A DNA stretch of 64,000 bases from Dokdonella koreensis DS-123. GTDB lineage: Bacteria; Pseudomonadota; Gammaproteobacteria; Xanthomonadales; Rhodanobacteraceae. The notes below the pieces were generated by a model. It was given only the letters and a program-made list of their open reading frames with translations. It ran no database searches and was not told the DNA's origin. The stretch is taken from positions 4,010,686 to 4,074,685 of the forward strand of contig NZ_CP015249.1 of assembly GCF_001632775.1 (NCBI RefSeq), given 5' to 3'. Of this stretch, positions 9,425-17,511 are shown piece after piece; position 1 is the stretch's first letter, and every line of letters starts with the position of its first letter. The translations under genes were made by a program, and so were the position numbers.

Positions 9425-10288
9425 ATGACCGCGTTCCTGTCCGATCCCGCCGCGGTCGCATCCACCCCGGCGATACTGCCGCTCAGCCTCGTCGTGCTGA
9501 CCTACAACGAGGCGCACACCATCGCGCGCTGCCTGGACAGCGTGCCGTTCGCCAGCGAGAAGCTGGTCGTGGACTGCGGCAGCACCGATGCGACGGTCGC
9601 CATCGCCACCGCGCACGGCGCACGTGTCGTCCACCAGCCGTGGCTCGGCTTCGGCCGGCAGCGCAATGCCGCGGCCGCGTTCGCCCGGCACGACTGGCTG
9701 CTGATGCTCGACGCCGACGAGTACCTTTCGCCGGAACTGGAGGCCGAGTGCCGCGAACGCCTGCCCGCGCTGCTGGCCGGCCCGGCCGCCGCCGCCGGGC
9801 TGCGCCGCCACGGCCTCTTCATGGCGGCGCCGATGCGCGCCTACCGGCCGTTGCGCGGCGAGCGCAAGCTGCGGCTGTACCACCGCGAGCGCGCGCGCTG
9901 GACCGACGCCCGCGTGCACGAGACCCTGCGCGCGCGCGGCCCGGTGGCGATGCTGGACGCGCCGCTGCATCACCGCACCACGCCCACGCTGCTGCACAAG
10001 CAGCTCAAGTCGGCCTGCTACGCCGAGCTCAAGGCCACCGATCGCCACGCCGCCGGCAGGCAGCCGTCGATCGCGCTGTGCCCGCTGATCTTCCTCGGCA
10101 TCTTCCTCAAGGAATACCTGCTGCGGCTGGCCGTGCTGGACGGCGCGCGCGGCTACATCAGCGCGCACCTGAGCGCCAACGCGGCGGTCTACCGGCGCTT
10201 CCGGCTCTACGAGATGCATCGCAACCCGGCTTCGATCGGCGAGGCGCGGGACTGGCTGGTCGCGCACGACCTCGAACGCGAGGCCTGA
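9425..10288 (+). CDS. family 2 glycosyltransferase (WaaE/KdtX-like)
   Basis: Predicted cytoplasmic, membrane-associated sugar transferase of 287 residues. The GT-A nucleotide-sugar fold is visible as LSLVVLTYNEAHTIARCLDS near residue 20, CGSTDATVAIA near 51 and the metal-binding DADE at 96-99. The C-terminal third has an amphipathic or hydrophobic segment (PLIFLGIFLKEYLLRLAVLD) and an RRFRLYEM tail, as in lipopolysaccharide inner-core enzymes of the WaaE group. Acceptor and sugar cannot be read from sequence. It stands alone, 270 bases after the efflux genes and 76 bases before a regulator, so membership of an LPS operon is not shown. ATG 9425 has a GAGG-type sequence upstream. Confidence 0.8.
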   Translation: MTAFLSDPAAVASTPAILPLSLVVLTYNEAHTIARCLDSVPFASEKLVVDCGSTDATVAIATAHGARVVHQPWLGFGRQRNAAAAFARHDWLLMLDADEYLSPELEAECRERLPALLAGPAAAAGLRRHGLFMAAPMRAYRPLRGERKLRLYHRERARWTDARVHETLRARGPVAMLDAPLHHRTTPTLLHKQLKSACYAELKATDRHAAGRQPSIALCPLIFLGIFLKEYLLRLAVLDGARGYISAHLSANAAVYRRFRLYEMHRNPASIGEARDWLVAHDLEREA

Positions 10289-10364
10289 CGTCCCTGCAAC
10301 CGGACGGCGCCGGGGTATCCTAGAGCGTCCGCGGCCGACCCGCGCGCGGACCCCCGGAGACCGG

Positions 10365-12767
10365 ATGGCCCACCAGGCGACACCTGCCGCGTACCGTTGC
10401 GGCGACTACACGATCATTCCCGCCGAACGCCGCCTGCTGCGCGCCGGCGAGCCGTTGGAGCTGGAAGCCAAGGTCTTCGACCTGATCGTGATGCTGATCG
10501 AGAACCGCGACCGCGCGCTCGACAAGCGCACGCTGGCCGAGGCGCTCTGGGGCCGGCGACCGGTCACCGATACCGCGCTCAGCCAGCTGGTCTACAAGGC
10601 ACGGCGCGCGTTCGACGACGACGGCGAGCGCCAGGCGACGATCCGCACCGTCTACGGCCGCGGCCTGCAATGGGCGGCCCCCACCGAATGCCTCGCGGCC
10701 GAACCGGCGACGGCGGAGCCCGCGGTCCCCGTGGCGGAACCCGCGCCGACGGCGAGCGCCGGCGCGGCGCCGGCGCGGCGCCCGGCACGGCGCGCACGCT
10801 GGCTCGCCGCCGTCGGTGTCCTGGTCCTGGCGGCCGCCGTCGCGGCGCTGCTCGCGCTGCTGTCGCGCCAGGCCCCGGCACCGCCGTTGCGCCTGGCGAT
10901 GCTGCCGGTCGAGAACGCCACCGGCGACGCCAGCCTGGACTGGGTCCGCAACGGCCTGCCGGGCCTGATCGGCAGCCTGATCGGCGAGACCGGCGCGGTG
11001 GACGTCGGCGACGCGCTGCAGACGGCACGGGCGGCCAACTTCGCACCGGTCGGCGACGCCTCGCCGCAGGACCGCCTGCGCCACGCCACCGGCGCGACGG
11101 TGGTGGTCGGCGGACGCCTGCGCCGCATCGGCGAGAACCTCTACGAACTGGCGTTGCAGGTGGACGGCGGCGGCGCGGCGGCCCACGGCGACCGCCTGGT
11201 GGTCAGCGCGACCGATGTCGCCACGCTCGGCGTCAACGCGGCACCGCGCATCCTGCGTCTGCTCGGGCTGCAGCCGCCGCCGGCGCGACCGGAATCCGGA
11301 CCTCACGGCGAGGACTATTTCGCGCAGACCTTCGCCCGCGGCCTGGACCTGGCGGCCCAGGGCGACTGGACGCGCGCCAAGCCGTACTTCGCGCTGTGCG
11401 TGCAGAACGCGCCGGACTTCCTGCCGGCGCAGCTGCGCCTCGGCGAGGCGGAGGCCAATACGCGCGACCTCGCCCGCAGCGACGCCACCCTCGCGCGGCT
11501 GGCCGAGGCGGCCGCGCAGCACGAGATGCCGAGCTTGCAGGCCGCCGCGCTGCTGGCACTGGCCGAGAACCAGTTCCGTCGCGGCGATCGGCGCGCCGCC
11601 CTGGCCCTGATCGACCGCGCCCGCGGACCGGCCGAGCAAGGCGCCGATCCGGAGGTGCGCGCCCGGCTGCACCTGATGGCGGCGCAGGCGCTGGCGATCC
11701 TCGAACGCGCACCGGAGTCGGCGCAGGACCTGCGGCGCGGCCGCGAACTGATCGAGCGCTACGGCCTGCGCCAGCGCCTGGCGTACCTGGCCCACACCGA
11801 GGGCCTGATCGCCGAGACACGGCGCGACTTTCCGGCCCAGCAGGCGGCCGCGCACCGCGCGCTGGCCGCCGCCGAGGCGCTCGGCGACGAGCGCACCGCC
11901 ATCGGCCAGACCTACCTGCTGGGGCGCATGCTGAGCTGGCAGGAGCGGCCGTTCGAGGCGCTGCCGCTGCTGGTGCGTGCCTGGCAGCGCGCACGCGAGG
12001 CGCAGATGCTGCACACGCAGGTGGTCAGCGGCGTCGAGATGGCCTGGGTGCTGGCCGAGACCGGCCTGTACGCCGAGGCCTGCGCGGTCACCGGAACCGT
12101 GCTGGCAGCGCTGCACGACCAGTCCAACCGCTACTGGAAGGCGGTGGCGACCGCGGCCGATGCACGCTGCCGGCGCGCCGGCGGCGACGCGGCCGCCGGC
12201 CTGGCCGGCTACCGGGCCGCCTGGCCGCTGGTCGACCCGCGCGAGGACCCGCAACTGGCCGCGCTGGTGCTGCGCTACCAGGCACTCGCGGCGTTCGTCG
12301 CCGAACCGGCGGCCCTGCCGGCGATCCGCACCCACCTGGCACAGGTCGCCACCGAGACCGACCCGGCGGTCTTTCTGCACGCCGGGCGGCTGGTCGACGC
12401 ACTCGCCGCGGCCGCCGCCGGCGAGCGCGCGGCGGCGCTGGCGGCGCTCGAGGCCGAGCGCGACGATCCGGACCGGGACGATCCGCAACGCAACGAGTTC
12501 AACCGCGTCGCCCTGCGCATCGCGATCGCCGGCGGCGATCCGGCCGTCGCCGCCCTGGTCACCGCCGGCTTCGACCCGGACGCGAACAACGACGCCGAAG
12601 TGCTGCGCCTGTTCGCCGAGTGGTCCGCCGCGCACGGCCAGGGCACGGCCGCCGAACGTGCGCGTGCGCGGCGCGCCGACCTGGAGCGCCGCGCGCGCGA
12701 GGCACTGGCCGCGATCGAGTTCACGCTGCCGCCTCCGGACACCGGGCCGGATGGCAGCGGCCGCTGA
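10365..12767 (+). CDS. membrane-anchored winged-helix regulator with TPR-like C-terminal domain (CadC-like)
   Basis: An 800-residue one-component regulator. Residues 1-105 form an OmpR/PhoB-type winged helix (YTIIPAERRLLRAGEPLEL, ending RTVYGRGLQWAAP). A Pro/Ala linker follows, then one transmembrane helix (about 147-166), then a large periplasmic region. That region starts with a TolB-like segment (LRLAMLPVENATGDASLDWV) and continues into alpha-helical repeats resembling tetratricopeptide or MalT-type repeats. The DNA-binding half would stay in the cytoplasm and sense an unknown periplasmic cue. The gene at 61944 is a paralogue with the same architecture. Target genes are not obvious: it is followed by a convergent gene. 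A GC-rich hairpin lies 22 bases past the stop. Confidence 0.82.
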   Translation: MAHQATPAAYRCGDYTIIPAERRLLRAGEPLELEAKVFDLIVMLIENRDRALDKRTLAEALWGRRPVTDTALSQLVYKARRAFDDDGERQATIRTVYGRGLQWAAPTECLAAEPATAEPAVPVAEPAPTASAGAAPARRPARRARWLAAVGVLVLAAAVAALLALLSRQAPAPPLRLAMLPVENATGDASLDWVRNGLPGLIGSLIGETGAVDVGDALQTARAANFAPVGDASPQDRLRHATGATVVVGGRLRRIGENLYELALQVDGGGAAAHGDRLVVSATDVATLGVNAAPRILRLLGLQPPPARPESGPHGEDYFAQTFARGLDLAAQGDWTRAKPYFALCVQNAPDFLPAQLRLGEAEANTRDLARSDATLARLAEAAAQHEMPSLQAAALLALAENQFRRGDRRAALALIDRARGPAEQGADPEVRARLHLMAAQALAILERAPESAQDLRRGRELIERYGLRQRLAYLAHTEGLIAETRRDFPAQQAAAHRALAAAEALGDERTAIGQTYLLGRMLSWQERPFEALPLLVRAWQRAREAQMLHTQVVSGVEMAWVLAETGLYAEACAVTGTVLAALHDQSNRYWKAVATAADARCRRAGGDAAAGLAGYRAAWPLVDPREDPQLAALVLRYQALAAFVAEPAALPAIRTHLAQVATETDPAVFLHAGRLVDALAAAAAGERAAALAALEAERDDPDRDDPQRNEFNRVALRIAIAGGDPAVAALVTAGFDPDANNDAEVLRLFAEWSAAHGQGTAAERARARRADLERRAREALAAIEFTLPPPDTGPDGSGR

Positions 12768-12788
12768 ACGGCGCACCGGCGCGGCCAC

Positions 12789-12807
12789 CCGCGCCCGACG
12801 GGCGCGG
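12789..12807. terminator. GC-rich hairpin between convergent genes
   Basis: CCGCGCCC and GGGCGCGG pair across a three-base loop, in the 66-base gap between the stop codons of the CadC-like gene and the convergent propeller gene. No T-run follows on either strand, so it would be at best a non-canonical bidirectional terminator. Confidence 0.35.
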
Positions 12808-12833
12808 AGTTGCCGCCGTGGTGCGCACGGTCC

Positions 12834-13835
12834 TCAGAACCGGGGCGCCTGGGGCTCCTCGAAGCCGTCGCGCAGGATGCGTTCCTCGAACACCGCCACG
12901 CCGTCGTTGCCGGCCGCCACGATCGCGCCGCCACGGGCGCTGAGCGCCGCCAGCGCCCGCTCGGCCGGATCGCAATAGCTTTCCTGCCAGGTGCGTGCGT
13001 TGTCGAAGGACTCGTGCACGCAGCCGGCATAGGTGGCCGCATACCAATGCGTACCGCGATGGACCAGGTCGATGATCGGCGTCACGTCCGGGCTGGCGGC
13101 AATGGAGGTCCAGGTCTGCGCGCCGTCGAGAGTCTCGAACAGGCCCTGGCTCTGGGTGGCGACGATGCCGTGGTCCGCGTCGATGAAGTCCGCCGCGGTG
13201 ATCTTGCCGTGCGGGAAGGTCAGCAGCGTCCAGCTGGCGCCGGCATCGTCGCTGCGCAGCACCGTGCCGAGTTCGCCGGAGCTGCGCACGATGCCGCCGG
13301 TGGCGTAGCCGGTCTGCGGGTCGGGGAAGTGCAACTCGTCGAAGTTGATGTTGAACTCGCCCGGGTAGGCCAGCGTCCAGCTGTCGCCGCCGTCGTCGGT
13401 CACGTGGATCTGGCCGCCCTTGGCCGCGACCCAGTGCGCGGCATCCGCGAAATGGATGTCGAAGACGCTGCCGCCGCCGGCGGCGCCGAGCGCGGCCAGC
13501 TCGGTCCAGGTCTTGCCGCGGTCGGTGCTGCGGTACAGGTTCTGGCGGGCCGCGTAGAACGTGTCGGCATCGGCAGCATGGGCGAACAGCAGGCTCTGCC
13601 CCTGTTGCGGCACCACCCGGATCGGGGTCCAGGTCAGGCCGCCGTCGTCGGTGACCAGGCCGCAGTTGAAGGCGCCGGCCGCGAAGCCGTGGCGCGTGTC
13701 GGAGAAATCCACGTCGGTGGCCGAGCAGGTGCCGGTGCCGGACGCCGGCAGCCAGTCGGCGGCGGTGGCGACCGTCGGCACGGCCAGGACCAGGGCCAGG
13801 ACGAGGGGCTTGGAAGCAGCAGGTGTGGCGAACAT
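12834..13835 (-). CDS. secreted YCF48/BNR-like beta-propeller protein
   Basis: A 333-residue exported protein. The start at 13835 (MFATPAASKPLVLALVLAV) gives a clean signal peptide ending near VATAA; a longer in-frame start at 13961 adds an arginine- and proline-rich extension and is rejected. The mature part repeats the motif S-x-D-x-G-x-(S/T)-W (for example TDDGGLTW, STDRGKTWTEL, TDDGGDSWTL, SDDAGASWTLL), as in YCF48/photosystem assembly-like and sialidase-type propellers. The C-terminus reads ERILRDGFEEPQAPRF, a short tail resembling that of the protein at 39067. Function is unknown; a surface or periplasmic role is inferred. It converges on the CadC-like gene and diverges from the operon at 14158. 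Confidence 0.75.
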   Translation of the reverse strand: MFATPAASKPLVLALVLAVPTVATAADWLPASGTGTCSATDVDFSDTRHGFAAGAFNCGLVTDDGGLTWTPIRVVPQQGQSLLFAHAADADTFYAARQNLYRSTDRGKTWTELAALGAAGGGSVFDIHFADAAHWVAAKGGQIHVTDDGGDSWTLAYPGEFNINFDELHFPDPQTGYATGGIVRSSGELGTVLRSDDAGASWTLLTFPHGKITAADFIDADHGIVATQSQGLFETLDGAQTWTSIAASPDVTPIIDLVHRGTHWYAATYAGCVHESFDNARTWQESYCDPAERALAALSARGGAIVAAGNDGVAVFEERILRDGFEEPQAPRF

Positions 13836-14157
13836 GGGAGCGGATCCTGTATGCGGGCCCGGTCGCGGACGCAAGGGATGCACCGGCCAGATGCCGGCCG
13901 CGACGGGCGGAAGTCCGGAGGCAGCCGGACGCCGGTGCCGGGGCGGCGACCGGGCATCCATCTGACCACCCGCGCCGTAGCGACGCCATCACGGACTCGT
14001 TACGAAGTGCTTATGCCGTTCCACGAATCGTCCACGCCCCTTCCACGGCGTGTTTTCCGGGCCAGCGGGGGCCGCTGGCCGATCGCCGGCCGAGTGCCCG
14101 TTAACGGTCGCCCCTGCCGCCCCCTCCTTTCCGGTACCCACCTGCCTGGAGTGAACG
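13836..14157. other. divergent promoter region, no gene
   Basis: This 322-base stretch separates the leftward propeller gene from the rightward sigma/FecR operon. No credible ORF was seen. It should hold both promoters; because the operon encodes its own ECF sigma factor, an autoregulated promoter is expected upstream of 14158, but no confident -35/-10 pair was identified. Confidence 0.45.
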
Positions 14158-15144
14158 ATGACCGTGTTGCGAGGACTGGCCGCGCTGCTCGCGGCCCTGC
14201 TACCGATGACGGGCGCCGGCGCGATCGCGCGCTGGGACGGCCTGCCCGCCTTCGATCCGCTGCACGTGGCCGGCGCCTATGCCGGCGAGCGTGTCTGCCC
14301 GATGTGCCGGCACGGCTACGATGCCGGCATCGTCGCCTTCGTTCCCGCTGCCATGCCGGTCCGGGCGGCGGCCGAGTGGGCCGAGGCGCTGGCCCCTGCC
14401 GCGCTCGGGGTGACCGATCCGCGCTTCCGGATCTTCATTGTCGTCGCCGGTCCGGCACCGGCGCCGGAGCTGGTCCGCACGCTGGCCGGTGGCCGCGACG
14501 ACCCGCGCTGGTTCGTCGCCACGCTCGACGGCCCGGCGCTGGCCGAGGCCGAGCGCGACTTCGGCCGTCCGCTGGCGGCCGCGGCCTGGGGCTACGTGTT
14601 CGCGCAGCGTCGGCTGATCGCGGCCTTTTCCGCCGACGACACGGACGGCCTGCCGGACGCCGCGGGCTATGCCGTGCGCTTCCTGGACCTGACCAATCCC
14701 GCGGTGCCCCCGGGCACCGACCCCGAGGCGGTCAAGCTGGCGCTGTGGGCGGCGCCGGACCACCTGGAAACGACCCTGCCGGTCGTCGCCGCCCCGGCCG
14801 CCGCACTGTGCCTGAGCGACGGCGACCGGCGCCCGCTGGCCGATGCCCTGGTCTACGCCGCGCCGGATGCCGGCGACGCCGCCTGCGGCAGCGCCGGCCT
14901 GTTCCAGCGCCGGGCGGTCCGCCAGCGCTGGCTGCGGACCGACGCGGCCGGGTGCATCGCGATCACGGCCGCTCCCACGGCCAGCGACCGCGCCTGGAGC
15001 GTCGGCGACCGGCTGGCGCTCGCCGCCTATCGGATCGGCGACGCGCCGGTGTTCGCACGCCTGGCGGTACCCGCCGACACGACACCGGTCGTGCTGGCAC
15101 CGGCCACGGCGGCCTGCCCGCCGCCCGCCGGGAGCGCGCCATGA
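14158..15144 (+). CDS. secreted CxxC (thioredoxin-like) protein, first gene of a sigma/FecR operon
   Basis: A 328-residue protein with a signal peptide (MTVLRGLAALLAALLPMTGAG). The mature part begins with a pattern resembling a redox fold: GERVCPMCRHGY with C47 and C50, then IVAFVPAA and later RFRIFIVVAG, as in thioredoxin-like proteins where CxxC follows the first strand. The rest has further cysteines in the C-terminal domain (LCLSDGDRR, AACGSAG, AAGCIAI), which resembles an Ig-like or collagen-binding module. It overlaps the next gene by four bases (ATGA), so the two are translationally coupled. The family is not firmly recognised; the redox role is inferred from the CxxC position and export. 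Confidence 0.6.
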   Translation: MTVLRGLAALLAALLPMTGAGAIARWDGLPAFDPLHVAGAYAGERVCPMCRHGYDAGIVAFVPAAMPVRAAAEWAEALAPAALGVTDPRFRIFIVVAGPAPAPELVRTLAGGRDDPRWFVATLDGPALAEAERDFGRPLAAAAWGYVFAQRRLIAAFSADDTDGLPDAAGYAVRFLDLTNPAVPPGTDPEAVKLALWAAPDHLETTLPVVAAPAAALCLSDGDRRPLADALVYAAPDAGDAACGSAGLFQRRAVRQRWLRTDAAGCIAITAAPTASDRAWSVGDRLALAAYRIGDAPVFARLAVPADTTPVVLAPATAACPPPAGSAP

Positions 15145-15785
15145 ACCGCCGCACCCTGGTCAAGACCGTGGCGGCCGGCATCGCCGGCCTGCTCGTCGCG
15201 GGAGCGTCGCGGTCCGGCTGGGCCGCCGCCACCCTGGGCGGCCCCTGCGACAGCTGCGAGGCGATCGACGACGGCCAGCCCACCACGCTCGACGCGACCG
15301 CCGTGCTGGCCGGCACCGCCGAACCGGGCGAGCGCCTGGTCGTCGAGGGCCGTATCCTGCACCGGGTCGGCGCCATGCCGGCGGCCGGCGTCGTGCTCTA
15401 CCTCTGGCAGACCGATGCCGCCGGCCACTACCGGACCGCCCCGGGCCAGCGCGGCGCCGCCGCCCGCCACGGCGTGTTGCGCGGATGGCTGCGCACCGGC
15501 AGCGACGGCCGCTACCGGATCGAGACGATCCGGCCGGCGTCCTATCCGGGGCAGACGATGCCGGCGCACATCCACGCCGTCGTCCGCGAGCCGGGCCGCC
15601 CGTACTACTACATCGACGATTTCGTGTTCGACGACGACCCGTTGCTCACCGCCGCCGAGCGCCGACATGCCGAAGGCCGCGGCGGATCGGGCATCCTGTC
15701 GCTGCAGCACGAAGACGGGCGATGGCACGGCCGGCGCGACATCCGCCTGGGCCTTCGCATTCCCGGCCATCCCGAGGACGCTTGA
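15141..15785 (+). CDS. exported intradiol ring-cleavage dioxygenase-like protein
   Basis: A 214-residue protein with a twin-arginine-like start (NRRTLVKTVAAGIAGLLVAG). The body follows the intradiol dioxygenase pattern: LVVEGRILHRVGAMPAAGV, LYLWQTDAAGHYRT, then TGSDGRYRIETIRPASYPG and PAHIHAVV. In protocatechuate 3,4-dioxygenase two tyrosines and two histidines bind Fe(III); the AHIH pair and the tyrosine of SYPG are present, while the first tyrosine ligand can only be guessed (GHYRT). Export is unusual for aromatic catabolism, and no other aromatic-degradation gene is nearby. It sits between a CxxC secreted protein and a sigma factor gene, overlapping the former by four bases and the latter by one. 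Confidence 0.72.
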   Translation: MNRRTLVKTVAAGIAGLLVAGASRSGWAAATLGGPCDSCEAIDDGQPTTLDATAVLAGTAEPGERLVVEGRILHRVGAMPAAGVVLYLWQTDAAGHYRTAPGQRGAAARHGVLRGWLRTGSDGRYRIETIRPASYPGQTMPAHIHAVVREPGRPYYYIDDFVFDDDPLLTAAERRHAEGRGGSGILSLQHEDGRWHGRRDIRLGLRIPGHPEDA

Positions 15786-16333
15786 TGCACGCAGGCGAAG
15801 CCGCCGAGCTGGTCCGGTACGTCGCCGCCGCGCGCGCCGGCGAGCAGCCGGCGTTCGCCTATCTGCACCGGCGCTTCCTGCCCCTGGTGCACGGCGTGAT
15901 GATCGCGCACGTCGGTCCTGCCCAGGCCGACGACCTGTGCCAGGAGTGCTTCATCGCGGCCTTCGGCGCGCTGTCCGGACTGAAGGACGCCGCCGCGTTC
16001 CCGGCGTGGCTGTACCGCATCGCCCAGCGGACCGCCACGCGCGCCCGCGCGCAGCCCTGGGTGCCGCTGGACGGGACCGAGCCGGCCGACGCCGGCCAGG
16101 ACCCGCAGCGGCTGACCGAAGCCGAGCGCGTGCTGGCCGCGCTCCATCGGCTGCCCGAGGCCTATCGCGAGACCGTCGCGCTGCGCCTGGTCGAGGGCCT
16201 GACCGGCCCGGAGATCGCCGCGCTGTGCGGACTCACGCCCGACTCGGTCCGCGTCAATCTTCACCGCGGCGTGCGTCGCCTGCGCGCGCTGCTCGACATC
16301 ACGCCCGAGGAGGACCGTCATGGCCAAGCATGA
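15785..16333 (+). CDS. ECF-type RNA polymerase sigma factor
   Basis: A 182-residue sigma factor with region 2 (FLPLVHGVMIAHVGPAQADD then LCQECFIAAF) and region 4 (LPEAYRETVALRLVEGLTG, then EIAALCGLTPDSVRVNLHRG, a helix-turn-helix). The acidic DD-L-xQE region 2.2 motif is intact. The start ATG shares its first base with the stop codon of the dioxygenase gene, and its own end overlaps the FecR-like gene by 14 bases, which argues for a single transcript and matched amounts. It probably directs transcription of its own operon under control of the downstream anti-sigma factor. Which signal it answers is unknown. Confidence 0.85.
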   Translation: MHAGEAAELVRYVAAARAGEQPAFAYLHRRFLPLVHGVMIAHVGPAQADDLCQECFIAAFGALSGLKDAAAFPAWLYRIAQRTATRARAQPWVPLDGTEPADAGQDPQRLTEAERVLAALHRLPEAYRETVALRLVEGLTGPEIAALCGLTPDSVRVNLHRGVRRLRALLDITPEEDRHGQA

Positions 16334-17423
16334 GCCCGGCGCATCGGTGGAACGCCTATCCACCTACCTGTGGGACGCCAGCGGCCCGGTCGAGCCGTCG
16401 ATCGCCGCGCTCGAGGACGCCTTGCGGCCCTGGCGTGCCGACCGGCGCGCCCTGCCGGTGCCGGCCGTGACGCCGGTGCGCCGGCACCGGTCGCGCCTGC
16501 TCGCCGCCGTCGCGCTGGCCGCCGGCCTGGTCGCCGCGGTGGCCGGCTGGCACGCGTACCGCCTCGCCTGGCCGGCGGCCCGTCCGTGGGCGGTGACCTG
16601 GCTGCCGGCCGGCGGCACGCCGGCCGCCGCCGCGCGCGCCGACGAGGTCTGGCCGGTCGGCGGCATCCTGCAGACGCCGGCCGACCAGGCCGCGCTGGTG
16701 AGGATCGCCCGGATCGGCCAGCTGCGCATCGAGCCGGGCTCGCGCGTGCGCCTGGCCACCACCGGCACCGGCACGCACCGGCTGGCGCTGGACCACGGCC
16801 GCCTGCATGCGCGCGTCTGGGCGCCGCCGGGCCAGTTCGGCGTGCTCACCGCCGGCGGCGTCGCCGTCGACCTCGGCTGCGAGTTCGTCCTCGCCAGCGA
16901 TGCCGACGGCCGCGGCGTGCTCGACGTGCGCAGCGGCTGGGTCGGCTACCAATCGGTCCAGGACGAGATCCTCGTGCCGGCCGGCTTCGTCGCCGAGCTG
17001 GCACCCGGCGGCGCGGCGTCCTCGCCGCTGCGCCCGCAGGCCGCCGCGGCGGTGCGGGAGGCCGTGCACGCGGTCGATGCCGCGATGCGCGGCGAGGGCG
17101 ACGCCGCGCCGGCCGCCGAGCGGCTGGCCGCCGCCGCCGAACCGGCCGATGCGATGACCCTGCTGGCGGTGCTGACGCGCTACCCCGGGTTGGCGGCGAC
17201 CGCGCTCTATCCGCGGCTCGGCGCGCTGCTGGGACTGCGCATCGTCGATCCGGCCCATCGTGCCCGCTGGATCGGCGGCGACCGCGCCGCGATCACCGCC
17301 TGGTGGGACGCCCTGCCCGGCCCGCGCCCGAAGCAATGGTGGTTGAGCTGGCGCGACGGCTTCGGTCCGCTGGCGCGGGCCGCCGAACCGGCGCCGGCGG
17401 CGGCGGCGGGGTCGTCACCGTGA
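16320..17423 (+). CDS. FecR-like anti-sigma factor
   Basis: A 367-residue single-pass membrane protein. Residues 1-55 form a cytoplasmic segment (ERLSTYLWDASGPVEPSIAA), 59-78 a transmembrane helix, and the periplasmic part contains a FecR-type beta-domain (about 108-205: RIARIGQLRIEPGSRVRL, LDHGRLHARVWAPPGQFGVL, VDLGCEFVLASD). A helical C-terminal domain follows. By analogy with FecR it would hold or activate the sigma factor encoded immediately upstream, with which it overlaps by 14 bases. No TonB-dependent receptor is adjacent, so the classical FecA-FecR-FecI route is not indicated; the CxxC or dioxygenase-like proteins of the same operon may take part instead. Confidence 0.78.
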   Translation: MAKHEPGASVERLSTYLWDASGPVEPSIAALEDALRPWRADRRALPVPAVTPVRRHRSRLLAAVALAAGLVAAVAGWHAYRLAWPAARPWAVTWLPAGGTPAAAARADEVWPVGGILQTPADQAALVRIARIGQLRIEPGSRVRLATTGTGTHRLALDHGRLHARVWAPPGQFGVLTAGGVAVDLGCEFVLASDADGRGVLDVRSGWVGYQSVQDEILVPAGFVAELAPGGAASSPLRPQAAAAVREAVHAVDAAMRGEGDAAPAAERLAAAAEPADAMTLLAVLTRYPGLAATALYPRLGALLGLRIVDPAHRARWIGGDRAAITAWWDALPGPRPKQWWLSWRDGFGPLARAAEPAPAAAAGSSP

Positions 17424-17456
17424 GCTGCGCCACGTGCAATGCCGCGCCGCGGCTAT

Positions 17457-17472
17457 CCGCGATCGATCGCGG
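17457..17472. terminator. 16-base palindrome between convergent genes
   Basis: CCGCGATCGATCGCGG is a perfect palindrome in the 88-base gap between the FecR-like gene and the convergent thioredoxin-like gene. It could fold into a six-base-pair hairpin on either strand. No T-run follows, so a terminator role is weakly supported. Confidence 0.3.
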
Positions 17473-17511
17473 CATGGCACGAACGTATCGGCGCGGCGGC
17501 GGCCGGCCGTT

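Noticed and set aside
10320..12788. 822-residue minus-strand ORF opposite the CadC-like gene
   Set aside because: Shadow ORF; the plus-strand gene has clear domains.
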